DNA from: Paenibacillus alba
Lineage (GTDB): Bacteria; Bacillota; Bacilli; Paenibacillales; NBRC-103111
NCBI RefSeq assembly: GCF_013204855.1
Contig: NZ_JABMKZ010000006.1
Location: forward strand, 124,001 to 188,000
Length of the DNA stretch: 64,000 nucleotides
Reading direction: 5' to 3'
Part shown: piece by piece, positions 39,824 to 49,691 of the stretch
Position numbering within the stretch: position 1 is the first letter of the stretch
Layout: the number at the start of each line of letters is the position of its first letter
Notes under the pieces: model-generated
The model's database searches: none
What the model was told of the DNA's origin: nothing
What the model saw: the letters and a program-made list of their open reading frames with translations, nothing else
Translations under genes and position numbers: made by a program

Positions 39824-41647
39824 GTGGACATAAGACAATGGATGTCGGTATCGCTTTTTTTTGCAACGGCGTTGATGCTGTTCGTTTCATTTTTGTCTTA
39901 CCGGAAACGCCATCTGCCTGTTGCCAAAACGATGATTTTGATCATGCTGGCAGCAGCTTGCTATTCATTTGGCTATGCGTTTGAGGTACTGAGCAGAAAC
40001 CTGGATGAAGTGAAGCTGTCGCTTCAAATCGAATATTTGGGCATTCCATTCGTCACTACGCTCTGGTTTTTTCAGGTTATTCAATTTACGGGAACGGCGT
40101 CCAGCTACCGTAAGCGCCTCGCGGTGGGGCTGTTCGTTATCCCTGCAGCGGTTTTTTTCCTCCATATGACGAACGATTGGCATCACTTGGTTTATGAGCA
40201 GTATGTTCTAAATGAGGATGGTACGATTCCTCTATACACGACGGTTAAGGGAACCTGGTATAAGGTGCACACGGTTTATAATTATTCCGTCTTATTGTTC
40301 GGGATGCTGCTGTTTATTCCCATGTATTGGCGGGCTTTGCCGGCCGTGCGAAAGCAAATCGTTGTTCTCCTTTTGGGCGCGGTCGCGCCGATGTTTTTCA
40401 ACCTGTTCTTTTGGACTGGCAGCAATGTTGATTTAACTCCCTTTGGATTCGCTGTATCGGGTATTGCCTATGTATGGGGGATTTTGCGGTTTAACTTGCT
40501 GCGCTTGACGCCACTTGCAATGGCAAAAGTGTTCGAGACGATCCGTGATGGGGTCGTATTATTTGATTATGAGGGCCAAATCGTCAGTTATAACAGTGCA
40601 GCCGAGAAGGTGCTTCCTGAGCTCGGTTTGACGAAGCGGTACCCTGTTGATATGGAGAAGGTTTTGTCAGCAAGTCCGGAATTGCTTGAACGCATTCGTG
40701 CCGCAAGTGATGAGGATGAGCGGTTTCCGTTCCACCGATTTCATGGAAATCGTAAAAAGCATTACAGCTGCAGTTTGTCGTATATCTATGATTCCGGCAG
40801 GGTTACGATAGGCAAAATCTTAATGTTCAATGATATTACGGAATTGAAGGAGAGCGAGGCAGGACTGCGCGAGAACGCTCGGCAATTATTCGAGTTGAAC
40901 GCTTTTAAGGATAAGTTGTTTACTGTCGTGGCGCACGATATTCGCGATCCGATTGCCCTCCTTGTCAGCTTGACGGAGCTGCTGGGCGATGAACTCACGG
41001 CGGCTGATTTTGAGCATGCAGAGTTGGTAAGGGAACTCAAAGGGCAAGTGCAAAGCACGTTCCATCTTGTCGAAAATTTGTTGGATTGGTACCGCAGCCA
41101 GAAGGGCAAGGTCGTGTTTCATCCGTTAGGCTGGAATTTACAGCAGGTTGTCCGGCAGGCTTTGTTGCTTGCGGGCTCAAGGGCCGGCATGAAGCAAATT
41201 CAATTGACGGAGCAAATTGACGAGAAGCTTACGGTAAGAGCCGATAAAGAGATGCTGGATCTTATTCTGCGAAATTTGCTTTCGAATGCGATCAAGTTTA
41301 CGGGACTCGGTGGGATGATTGAGATCGGCGCTAAGCTGGAAGGAGATCGGATCGTCGTTTCGGTACGCGACAATGGGGCGGGAATGGATGATCAGACATC
41401 GGAATTACTGCGTTTGGAGGAGCCTTTCTTGAAGGTGATGTTGAATGGAGACGATTCCGGAGATACCAGATTTGGATTGGCGCTGACCCGTGAATTCGTA
41501 CGCATCCATGGAGGCAGCCTTTGGTTCGAGAGTAAGCCAGGAGTTGGGACGACCTTCTCATTCAGCTTGTCTGGTTCGGCAGTCAGGCTGGACGCGTTCG
41601 ACAACGGGGGAATGGAGGAAATCTATGAAAGTGATTTTGGTGGATGA
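39824..41647 (+). CDS. Membrane sensor histidine kinase (7TM, PAS, HisKA, HATPase)
   Basis: The 607-aa protein has a seven-helix N-terminal membrane domain (about 5-225, histidine-kinase N-terminal 7TM type), a PAS domain (about 240-345; VLFDYEGQIVSYNSAAEKVL), the phospho-acceptor AHDIRDP near residue 371, and an ATPase with LLSNAIKFTG (about 486) and VRDNGAGM (about 514). All catalytic boxes are present. The frame is open from 39704, but GTG at 39824 follows AAAGGAGA with good spacing. It overlaps its response regulator by 23 bases, so both are made together. The signal sensed is unknown. Confidence 0.9.
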   Translation: MDIRQWMSVSLFFATALMLFVSFLSYRKRHLPVAKTMILIMLAAACYSFGYAFEVLSRNLDEVKLSLQIEYLGIPFVTTLWFFQVIQFTGTASSYRKRLAVGLFVIPAAVFFLHMTNDWHHLVYEQYVLNEDGTIPLYTTVKGTWYKVHTVYNYSVLLFGMLLFIPMYWRALPAVRKQIVVLLLGAVAPMFFNLFFWTGSNVDLTPFGFAVSGIAYVWGILRFNLLRLTPLAMAKVFETIRDGVVLFDYEGQIVSYNSAAEKVLPELGLTKRYPVDMEKVLSASPELLERIRAASDEDERFPFHRFHGNRKKHYSCSLSYIYDSGRVTIGKILMFNDITELKESEAGLRENARQLFELNAFKDKLFTVVAHDIRDPIALLVSLTELLGDELTAADFEHAELVRELKGQVQSTFHLVENLLDWYRSQKGKVVFHPLGWNLQQVVRQALLLAGSRAGMKQIQLTEQIDEKLTVRADKEMLDLILRNLLSNAIKFTGLGGMIEIGAKLEGDRIVVSVRDNGAGMDDQTSELLRLEEPFLKVMLNGDDSGDTRFGLALTREFVRIHGGSLWFESKPGVGTTFSFSLSGSAVRLDAFDNGGMEEIYESDFGG

Positions 41648-42773
41648 TGAGCTGACGATGCATTTGATTTTGCGCAAAATGCTGCTCAAGCTGCCTGGGA
41701 TTGACGTGGCGGGCGCCTTCACGGACACAAAGTCGGCAGCCTCCTTTCTCAGCGAGAACGCGGATATCGGGCTTGCTTTCGTTGACATCTCCATGCCGGG
41801 CGGGAGTGGAATGGAGTTCGCCGCCAAGATGGAAGCTTTGCATTCTCCGGTACAAATCGTTTTCGTCACGTCACACAAGGAATTTGCCTTGAAAGCTTAT
41901 GAACTATCTGTACTGGATTACTTGGTCAAGCCCGTTTCTCAAGAGCGTCTGCAGCGGACGGTTAATCGTGCGCTGGCAAACCAGCGGGTCAAGTATACGC
42001 CCTCACTGCCGGATACAGATTCCGCTGGAACGGGAAGGATCGTTCTAACTATGCTGGGTGACGTTGTCGTGAGCAACGAAGCAGGCCGCGTCAAGTGGAT
42101 ATCACGGAAATGTGCGGAGTTGTTTGCTTATTTACTGCTCTACCGGGGAAAGCGAATTCCTCGCTCCAGGCTGGTTACGGATATTTTCGGAGGGATGCAC
42201 CAATCTAATGCAGAGAGCTACTTGAATACGACCGTTTATCAATTGCGTAAGTCTTTGGAACCGCTTGGTATGCGGGATGTTGTGCGCTCGGAGAACGACG
42301 GCTATGCACTGGAGTTAAAGGATCCAGCTATTGATTTCGTGGAATTCGAGATGCAAGCCGAGAAGCTGCAACCGATTGAGCCCGGGAATGTGGATACAGC
42401 GTTGCAAGTTGAACGCTTATATACGGGCGATCTGTTCGGGGATAAGGCGTATGTATGGGCCATTCACGAAACGGAACGCTATACGGAATTATATGCTTCA
42501 TTCGTTAAGCGGCTTGCCGCAGTACTTATTTCGCTCAGCGATACGACCGCTGCTTCCAAACTGCTGCTCAAGCTGAATGAACGCAATCCGCTGGACGAAT
42601 CCGTCATACGTTATCTCATGATGATACGTGAGTTGACGGGGGACAAAAAAGGGCTGACGGCGCTGTATACCGATTATGTTCGTTTGCTTAGCCGTGAGTT
42701 GGGCATTCGTCCGTCCGAGGAGCTTATCCAGTTATATGACGTGATGGTAAGTCGATTTTCTAGCAAAAAATAA
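41625..42773 (+). CDS. Response regulator with winged helix and BTAD (SARP-like) output
   Basis: The 382-aa partner of the kinase has a receiver with Asp7/Asp8, phospho-acceptor Asp54 (AFVDISMPGGSG) and Lys102 (YLVKPVS). After a linker comes an OmpR-like winged helix (about 150-235; FAYLLLYRGKRIPRSRLVTDIF, SYLNTTVYQLRKSL), then a bacterial transcriptional activation domain of TPR-like helices (about 245-382). This SARP-type output is typical of pathway-specific activators. GGAGG precedes the ATG inside the kinase gene. The giant SLH gene next door is a possible target. Confidence 0.9.
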   Translation: MKVILVDDELTMHLILRKMLLKLPGIDVAGAFTDTKSAASFLSENADIGLAFVDISMPGGSGMEFAAKMEALHSPVQIVFVTSHKEFALKAYELSVLDYLVKPVSQERLQRTVNRALANQRVKYTPSLPDTDSAGTGRIVLTMLGDVVVSNEAGRVKWISRKCAELFAYLLLYRGKRIPRSRLVTDIFGGMHQSNAESYLNTTVYQLRKSLEPLGMRDVVRSENDGYALELKDPAIDFVEFEMQAEKLQPIEPGNVDTALQVERLYTGDLFGDKAYVWAIHETERYTELYASFVKRLAAVLISLSDTTAASKLLLKLNERNPLDESVIRYLMMIRELTGDKKGLTALYTDYVRLLSRELGIRPSEELIQLYDVMVSRFSSKK

Positions 42774-42791
42774 ATATTTTTGTCTGTCGAC

Positions 42792-42826
42792 AAAAACCGC
42801 GAAGCCTGATGCTGTGCGGTTTTTTT
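42792..42826 (+). terminator. Terminator of the two-component operon
   Basis: AAAAACCGC and GCGGTTTTT pair around a 15-base loop and end in a run of T. Confidence 0.75.
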
Positions 42827-42908
42827 CTGTTTATGGGGATTTTTTTTCATTATCCTTTTATTGGGTTGAAGTAGACTTACAGTATGAAAGATGGAGAGGG
42901 GAACAGGA

Positions 42909-45900
42909 ATGCGTAGATGGGTAAATAAAGTTATGAGCCTGATAATGGTGATTATGATCGTGTTTGGCGCGATCTCTGGTGGCGGGGTTGGAAGTAATCC
43001 AGTATCTGCGGCAAGTGATTTCTCAGGAGAGGGGTCTGCTAGCAAACCATATCTTATTGGAACGGCTAATCAACTGAATAAGGTAAGGGACAGTTACTTG
43101 GATGGGAATCTTTATTTTAAACTGACAGGCCCTATTGATTTGAGCAGTTATGCCGCATCGGGCTGGGTTCCAATAGGTACTCAGGATACGCCATTTAAAG
43201 GCCACTTGGATGGTAACGGATATCAAATAACGGGGCTAACGATACATAGTAGCGATTTTGCAGGGTTATTTGGCAGTATCGGGAATGGAAGTTCAATTGT
43301 GAATGTGAAGCTGGACAATGTATCTATTCATGGCGGGTATGCAGTAGGTGCTTTGGTTGGGTTGAACGATGGAGGAACAATAGAGAACAGTTTCGCTTCA
43401 GGAAGTGTAAGTGGAGATTATAGTGTTGGCGGTTTGACTGGCAGCAACAACAATGGAGAGATCAAGGACAGTTACGCCTCCGTGGATGTCAGTGGAAGTG
43501 AAAATATAGGCGGTTTAGTTGGTGATTCCTACAGTGGAACAATCAGCGGCAGCCATGCTGCAGGGATTGTGAGCGGAAATAAATATATAGGCGGCTTAGT
43601 TGGTTATAAGTCAGATGGAACGATCAGCAGCAGCTACGCTTCAGGTAATGTGAGCTTGGTCGCAAGTACGGATAGGAATGCTGGAGGCTTGGTTGGATAC
43701 AACGAAAATGGAACGGTCAGCAATAGCTACTCCACTGGGAAGGTAAGCGGAGGTGAAGTGATAGGCGGCTTGATTGGTTCGAACCGAAGCGGCACGATCA
43801 GCGACAGCAACGCCCTAGGGGATGTGAGCGGAAGCTTTGTCGCGGGCGGTCTAGTTGGGAATGCGTCTTATGGGAAAATCACCAACAGCTACGCTGCAGG
43901 TAATGTGAGCTTGTTGCCAAATCCTGCTGTTGCCTATGGGAGTCCCTATGCAGGTGGCTTGGTTGCTTCTAACAACAATGGAGAAATCAGCGGCAGCCAC
44001 GCTACAGGTAATGTGAGTGGAACGGATGAAAGTTATAGTGTAGGCGGTTTGATTGGCAAAAACGATAATTCCCAAGGTGGAAACATCCTGAATAGCTACG
44101 CCACAGGTTATGTGAACGGCGGTAATTCAAGTTTTCAAGTGGGCGGCTTGATTGGCAGCAGCACGAGTGGAACGATTAGCTACAGCTATGCCACGGGGAA
44201 TGTGAATCTGAGTGGAAGTGATTTAAGTACGCAAGTGGGTGGTTTAGTTGGCGACAACAATGGAGGAACAATCAGCCATAGTTTTGCCACAGGGGAAGTG
44301 AGTGGAAGATATAACGTAGGCGGTTTAGTTGGGAGTAACGATAACTACGAAAGCGGGGAGGTCAAGAGCAGCTACGCCTCAGGGCAAGTAAGCGGAAGTG
44401 CGGATAGTGAATATGTAGGCGGGTTGGTAGGTTGGAACCGATATGGATTTATTAACGATAGTTACGCCTCAGGGCAAGTGGCGGGCAATGAGAAGGTAGG
44501 CGGTTTGAGCGGGCAAAACGGCGGCGGAATGATTACCAACAGCTACGCCACTGGGCAAGTGAGTGGAAGTATCGATGTAGGCGGCTTGGTTGGGGAAAGA
44601 CTGGATAGTCATCTGGGTGGCGGGGGAGAGGCTATCAACAGCTTCTACGACATGGGTACAACAGGACAAATGGTTTCTGCCGGAGGCCTTGGCCAATCTA
44701 CTGTGCAGATGCAGACGAAAAGTATTTATGAAGCAGACAATGCTCATATTTGGGATTTTGCGAATATATGGGCGATAGATACTTTGCATAATAATGGGTA
44801 TCCTTATTTGCCAGCTATTCAGGTGTACTTAGACTATGACGGGAATGGCAGTACCAGTGGGACTGTTCCGACGAGTCGTTCTTTCATGCCAGGTGTAAAA
44901 GCTAGCATTGATTCGGGAATGATTAATTTAATCAAATCAGGCTATGTTTTCAATGGATGGAATACGCAGGCAGATGGCGGCGGCATTTCCTATAAATCGG
45001 GGGATTCCTTAGCATTAGCGGCTAATACGACCTTGTATGCGAAATGGATTGTACCCAATTCTAATGCAACGCTGACTTCCACGATCGGAAACGTAAGTAC
45101 AGGAGGAACCGCTAGCGAAAGCATAACGGACATTCCCTATGGTACAACTTTAGCCGTATTGAAGGCAGCAATTACGCCAGCAACGGGTGCAGTGTTTGAA
45201 ATTTATGATGAGGACGGAATAACCGCAGCTACCCGATTGGGGACGGGCAAGAAGGTTATCGTAACAGCGACAGATGGAACAACGAAGACAACGTACACGG
45301 TGAACGTTAAAGCGAACGATGCGAAAGATATCGTGGCATTTGGCTTGGCTGAGCAAACGGGGTCTGCCGTCATTGATGCGACTGCGCATACGGTAGAGAT
45401 TGAAGTGATGAGCGGTACAAGCTTGAATAACTTGGTGGCAACGTTTGCGTTATCGGCAGAAGCGACGGTGAAGGTCGGTACCGTAGATCAGATAAGCGGC
45501 ACGACTGCAAACGACTTCACGAACCCGGTCACCTATATGGTCAAAGCGGGGAATGGCACTGCACAAAGCTGGAAGGTTACCGTAACGAAGGCGATAGGTA
45601 CTGAAAAAGAGATTACCGCTTTCAGCTTTACTCAGCAGACCGGCCCAGCCGTTATTGATGCGGCCGCTCACACCATAGCGATTCAGGTGGCCAATGGTAC
45701 CAGTCTGACCAGCTTGAAGGCTGCGTTCACTTTATCGCCAGGAGCCTCTGCGAAGGTAGGAACCACGGATCAAGTGAGCGGAATGACCGCAAACAACTTC
45801 ACAGGCCCGGTTGTTTATGTGGTCAAAGCAGAGAACGGTATGACGCAGAACTGGACAGTTACCGTAACCGCTGCATTTAGCAGTGCGAAAGCGATTACGG

Positions 45901-48629
45901 CATTTAGCTTCCCTCAGCAAACTGGTCCAGCCGTTATTGATGCGATCGCGCACACTGTAGCGATTCAAGTGGCGTACGGTACGAATGTAACCAGTTTGAA
46001 GGCGGTGTTCACTTTATCTGCAGGAGCCTCTGCAAAGGTAGGTTCCAGGGGGCAGCTAAGTAACTCGACGGTTAACAATTTTACAAACCCGGTCACGTAC
46101 TTGGTGAGAGCAGCGGACGACAGTACGCAGAACTGGATCGTCACGGTGAACGTTGCGGCAGCGAGCAGCGCAAAGGACCTGACAGCGTTCAGCTTCCAAG
46201 GCTTGCAGCCAGCAGTAGTAGGAACGATTAGAGGCACGGATATAGCCTTAACAGTGCCTAATGGAACAGCAGTAACGTCGTTAGTTGCAACATTCACGAG
46301 TTCCGCAGGATCTACAGTGAAGGTTGGCACGACCACGCAAGTGAGCGGAACGACGGCGAACGATTTTACTTCACCCGTGACGTATATTGTCACCGCGCAG
46401 GATGGAACGATGGCATCCTACACAGTGGTTGTAACACAGTCTGCTGCTCCGGCGGGCAATCCCACTTTAAGTGGGTTGATGCTAACCAGCGGAGGATTGA
46501 CCTTGATTGCCGATTCTGTAACGGGAACAACGTATCATTTTAATGCGAATAACCAGATCTCGAGTATTAACGTTACGGCAAGCGTGTATGATAGCAATTC
46601 CAACATAAAAGGAAGCTTGTACAACAGTGATAATGTACTAGTGTTAGGTCCATTTAACTTAATCAGCGGTCAAGCAACGCAATCGCTGCCGCTCGAGATT
46701 GGTAGTAATCGAATGGAATTGGTGGTAACAGCTCAAGATGGGTCAAGTAAAACGTATCTTGTTTACGTGAATAGGGCAACTGCGGCATACAGTAATGCTC
46801 AGTTAACGTCCTTGCAAATAAGCGATGCTGTGTTAGCGTTTGACAAGGCTATTTTTAACTACACCTTATCGGTGGGAAATCGTGTTGATGTTGTAAAGCT
46901 GAATGCTTTTGCTGAAGAAATGCAGGCCAGTGTCACAATCAATACGGAAAGAGTAACGACCAAAGATATCCAATTAAATGTTGGAAGCAACCTAGTTGCC
47001 ATAGAAGTCACAGCGCAAGATGGTACAACGAAATTGACCTATAACGTGAATATTCGAAGAGCTGCCGTTATTACAGCCAGTTCTAATTCAACTATTCAGC
47101 TAACAAGTGACCCCGTAACGATTGTCGTTCCAATAGACGTCACAAATGCCAAGATTGCAGTCACGCCTGTTCGTGTAGGATCCAATAAAGAGATCACACT
47201 CCCACTCGTCGAGGTCTTTGCGGAAACTTCCGAAGGCCAACTGTTGGTGGCAATACCAGAAGGCACGAAAGTAACGGCACCTGGGACCTGGGACGGAACT
47301 CTTAAACTGCCAGAAGTGCAGAGCAACAGCAGTGTATCGATCAGCAATAGCAATGTGAGTGGAGTGCTTGAGATAGGCTCGCCGGATGTTACGTTAACCT
47401 TTGACAAGGCAGTAAGGCTGTTCTTCCCCAAACAGGGGCATAAATTGGCTGGCTACGTTAAAAATGGCGCGGTAATTCCGATAACGGGTTCCATCACATC
47501 AGATACTCAGGCAGCTGCAGATGATGAGATTGCTCCGAATGGAGAAGCCAGAATCACGGTTGGTGAGGATCTCGTCCTATGGACGAAGCATTTTACCACT
47601 TATGTCTTCTATCTACCCATTACTCCAACGAATGCTAGCGAAGGCGGCGGTGGTAGCGTTGGCGGTCCTAGCAACGTCGGAACGATTTGGGCAGCTCGCG
47701 GTGGAACGTTAATCTTAAATGGGCTGCAAATCGATGCCCCGCTTGGCGCAGTAGATAGTGATACTCAGGTTACGGTGAATAAAAGTAGTGACACCTCTAA
47801 CCTGCCTACGGACCATTCAATGCACTTGGTGAGTGAGATCTACGAGATTACGAAAGATAAAGCCGGTGATCTCATTAAGGCTGTCATTCTTACATTGCCT
47901 TTTGACAAGGCGAAGGTTGATTTTTCTAAATCAGTAGCTGCGCTTTATGGGTTGAACGAGAAAAGCCAGAAGTGGGAACAGTTGGATGACCAACAAATAG
48001 ATCAAACCAAAGGAACGGTATCAGGATCTACTCGTCATTTTACCAAATTCGCAGTTCTGGCAACGGATAAAAAGGAGACAACGAATCCTCCGGTAGAAGC
48101 AGTGGATTTCAGTGATATCAAGGGGCACTGGGCTGAAGCGAGCATTCGCGAATTGGTTCAATTGGGCGCGATAAATGGCTATTCCGACCATACCTTTAAG
48201 CCGAATGATCCGATCACAAGAGCTGAGTTTGTTACTGTGATTGTAAAAGCGTTTCATCTCCAGGCACAAACAGGGAAAGCTTTTGTCGATACAGAAGCTC
48301 ACTGGGCGCGGAGTGCAATTGAGATTGCTGCCTCATTGGGCGTTGTGACGGGATATAGCGCAAGCACTTTCGGTCCTGACGACTTGATTACGCGTGAGCA
48401 AATGGCAGTGATGATCATTGGTGCCGCGCAGATCGTTAGTAGCGGGGAGCGTGCAGACAGCTTTAAGGATAGCGCTGCAATATCCGACTGGGCTCGCACC
48501 GCGCTAGCTGCGGCAACGGCTAAAGCTTTGCTCAACGGCTACGAGGACGGCACGGTGAAGCCGAAAGCGAATACGACGCGCGCAGAAGCGGCGGCTATCA
48601 TTTTAAGAGCGCTGCAGCTTAAGAAGTAG
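42909..48629 (+). CDS. Giant SLH-anchored surface protein with GLUG and Ig-like repeats
   Basis: The 1906-aa protein starts with a signal peptide (about 1-36). Residues about 150-560 hold more than a dozen GLUG-type repeats of the form VGGLVGxNxxGxI...SYATGxVSG, followed by an InlB-type B-repeat (FNGWNTQADGGG, about 640-715), four similar beta domains from about 800 (each with FxxQTGPAVIDAxAHT-like starts), cadherin-like beta domains, and three SLH motifs at the C-terminus from about 1732 (FSDIKGHWAEASI and two more) that bind pyruvylated wall polymer. GGAGAGGGG fits the ATG at 42909. An adhesin or S-layer-associated role is likely. Confidence 0.92.
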   Translation: MRRWVNKVMSLIMVIMIVFGAISGGGVGSNPVSAASDFSGEGSASKPYLIGTANQLNKVRDSYLDGNLYFKLTGPIDLSSYAASGWVPIGTQDTPFKGHLDGNGYQITGLTIHSSDFAGLFGSIGNGSSIVNVKLDNVSIHGGYAVGALVGLNDGGTIENSFASGSVSGDYSVGGLTGSNNNGEIKDSYASVDVSGSENIGGLVGDSYSGTISGSHAAGIVSGNKYIGGLVGYKSDGTISSSYASGNVSLVASTDRNAGGLVGYNENGTVSNSYSTGKVSGGEVIGGLIGSNRSGTISDSNALGDVSGSFVAGGLVGNASYGKITNSYAAGNVSLLPNPAVAYGSPYAGGLVASNNNGEISGSHATGNVSGTDESYSVGGLIGKNDNSQGGNILNSYATGYVNGGNSSFQVGGLIGSSTSGTISYSYATGNVNLSGSDLSTQVGGLVGDNNGGTISHSFATGEVSGRYNVGGLVGSNDNYESGEVKSSYASGQVSGSADSEYVGGLVGWNRYGFINDSYASGQVAGNEKVGGLSGQNGGGMITNSYATGQVSGSIDVGGLVGERLDSHLGGGGEAINSFYDMGTTGQMVSAGGLGQSTVQMQTKSIYEADNAHIWDFANIWAIDTLHNNGYPYLPAIQVYLDYDGNGSTSGTVPTSRSFMPGVKASIDSGMINLIKSGYVFNGWNTQADGGGISYKSGDSLALAANTTLYAKWIVPNSNATLTSTIGNVSTGGTASESITDIPYGTTLAVLKAAITPATGAVFEIYDEDGITAATRLGTGKKVIVTATDGTTKTTYTVNVKANDAKDIVAFGLAEQTGSAVIDATAHTVEIEVMSGTSLNNLVATFALSAEATVKVGTVDQISGTTANDFTNPVTYMVKAGNGTAQSWKVTVTKAIGTEKEITAFSFTQQTGPAVIDAAAHTIAIQVANGTSLTSLKAAFTLSPGASAKVGTTDQVSGMTANNFTGPVVYVVKAENGMTQNWTVTVTAAFSSAKAITAFSFPQQTGPAVIDAIAHTVAIQVAYGTNVTSLKAVFTLSAGASAKVGSRGQLSNSTVNNFTNPVTYLVRAADDSTQNWIVTVNVAAASSAKDLTAFSFQGLQPAVVGTIRGTDIALTVPNGTAVTSLVATFTSSAGSTVKVGTTTQVSGTTANDFTSPVTYIVTAQDGTMASYTVVVTQSAAPAGNPTLSGLMLTSGGLTLIADSVTGTTYHFNANNQISSINVTASVYDSNSNIKGSLYNSDNVLVLGPFNLISGQATQSLPLEIGSNRMELVVTAQDGSSKTYLVYVNRATAAYSNAQLTSLQISDAVLAFDKAIFNYTLSVGNRVDVVKLNAFAEEMQASVTINTERVTTKDIQLNVGSNLVAIEVTAQDGTTKLTYNVNIRRAAVITASSNSTIQLTSDPVTIVVPIDVTNAKIAVTPVRVGSNKEITLPLVEVFAETSEGQLLVAIPEGTKVTAPGTWDGTLKLPEVQSNSSVSISNSNVSGVLEIGSPDVTLTFDKAVRLFFPKQGHKLAGYVKNGAVIPITGSITSDTQAAADDEIAPNGEARITVGEDLVLWTKHFTTYVFYLPITPTNASEGGGGSVGGPSNVGTIWAARGGTLILNGLQIDAPLGAVDSDTQVTVNKSSDTSNLPTDHSMHLVSEIYEITKDKAGDLIKAVILTLPFDKAKVDFSKSVAALYGLNEKSQKWEQLDDQQIDQTKGTVSGSTRHFTKFAVLATDKKETTNPPVEAVDFSDIKGHWAEASIRELVQLGAINGYSDHTFKPNDPITRAEFVTVIVKAFHLQAQTGKAFVDTEAHWARSAIEIAASLGVVTGYSASTFGPDDLITREQMAVMIIGAAQIVSSGERADSFKDSAAISDWARTALAAATAKALLNGYEDGTVKPKANTTRAEAAAIILRALQLKK

Positions 48630-48791
48630 GTATTTGCCGAAGCGAGAGCGTCAGCATGATGAAACATTTGAGCCACATTGAATTGCTGTATGGTCTTTGG
48701 GGAGGATTTCTAGACTTTTATATGGAATAAATAAAATAACAAGAAACTATACGGCCTTTTGCATGAGAAGAAAGAGGGAGACCGACTCACG

Positions 48792-49388
48792 ATGAATAAA
48801 CACCTAACCAAACATTCTCCCTCTATCTCTACTGAACAACGAACCTCCCTAAACGGTCATAAAAGCATGGTCATTTGGTTCACAGGCCTTTCGGGCTCCG
48901 GTAAATCTACACTGGCTCAAGCGCTGGAACGAACACTTTTCGATGATAAAAAGATTCGTTCTTACGTACTGGATGGGGATAATCTTCGATCCGGCTTAAA
49001 CCAAGATCTCGGTTTTAGCGCCGAGGATCGCAAAGAGAACATCCGTCGAACGGGAGAAATGGCCAAAATTCTCGTAGAAGCGGGTATAGTCGCAATTACA
49101 TCGTTAATTTCCCCATTCCGCGAAGAGCGAGCAGCTGCAAGGCACTTGTTCCCCGAGGGAACGTTTATCGAGGTTTATATCTCATGTTCGCTGGAGGTTT
49201 GCGAGACCAGGGATCCCAAAGGTTTATATCGGAAAGCCAGAAACAACGAGCTTGCTGACTTTACGGGGATTAGCTCCCCTTATGAGGAGCCGCTTGCACC
49301 TGAGCTTATCCTACGGACGGATCGATTAACCGTGGAACAATCAGTGAATCAAATTATTTCCTACTTGATAGACCATAGGCTGTTGTAG
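48792..49388 (+). CDS. cysC: Adenylylsulfate (APS) kinase
   Basis: CysC phosphorylates APS to PAPS in sulfate activation. The 198-aa protein has the P-loop GLSGSGKS at residues 32-39, LDGDNLRSGLNQDLGFS, RKENIRRTGEMAKIL and the family end region (DPKGLYRKARNNELADFTG). All hallmark residues are present. The ATG at 48792 follows GAGGGAGA. It stands alone here, without sulfurylase or reductase genes, between the SLH gene and a repeat-rich gap. Confidence 0.95.
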   Translation: MNKHLTKHSPSISTEQRTSLNGHKSMVIWFTGLSGSGKSTLAQALERTLFDDKKIRSYVLDGDNLRSGLNQDLGFSAEDRKENIRRTGEMAKILVEAGIVAITSLISPFREERAAARHLFPEGTFIEVYISCSLEVCETRDPKGLYRKARNNELADFTGISSPYEEPLAPELILRTDRLTVEQSVNQIISYLIDHRLL

Positions 49389-49407
49389 GAGGAACTTCAT
49401 AGCTGTA

Positions 49408-49603
49408 ACAAATAAGAGTCCTCCGGGGCTCTTATTTCGCGTGAAAGCCTCTTTTTGCCGCAAATAGAAGCTTCTGAAGGCTCTTATTCCGCCGAGAACC
49501 GACTATTTCTTCCCATCTACAACAAATAAGAGTCCCCCGGGACTCTTATTTCGCGTGAAAGCCCCTTTTGACCGCATATAGAAGCTCCTAGGGGCTCTTA
49601 TTT
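49408..49603. repeat. Duplicated palindromic repeat between convergent genes
   Basis: Two diverged copies of about 80 bp (49408-49488 and 49522-49603) fill the gap between cysC and the convergent GGDEF gene. Each begins with AATAAGAG and contains CTCTTATT copies, giving strong hairpins (AATAAGAG...CTCTTATT). The shared core TTATTTCGCGTGAAAGCC is well conserved. The second ends in a T-run. They may serve as bidirectional terminators or belong to a genome-wide repeat family. Confidence 0.75.
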
Positions 49604-49691
49604 TGTTTTGCCAGATGGGAGTTGCATGGAGGCAGCGCTTCATGAAAAAAGCCCCCGGTTCCCCCTCAAGGCAGAACATCGGAAGCTTCGT

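Noticed and set aside
45965-46393. 142-aa leftward open frame in the SLH gene
   Set aside because: It mirrors the Val/Thr-rich beta repeats of the plus-strand gene and has no independent support.
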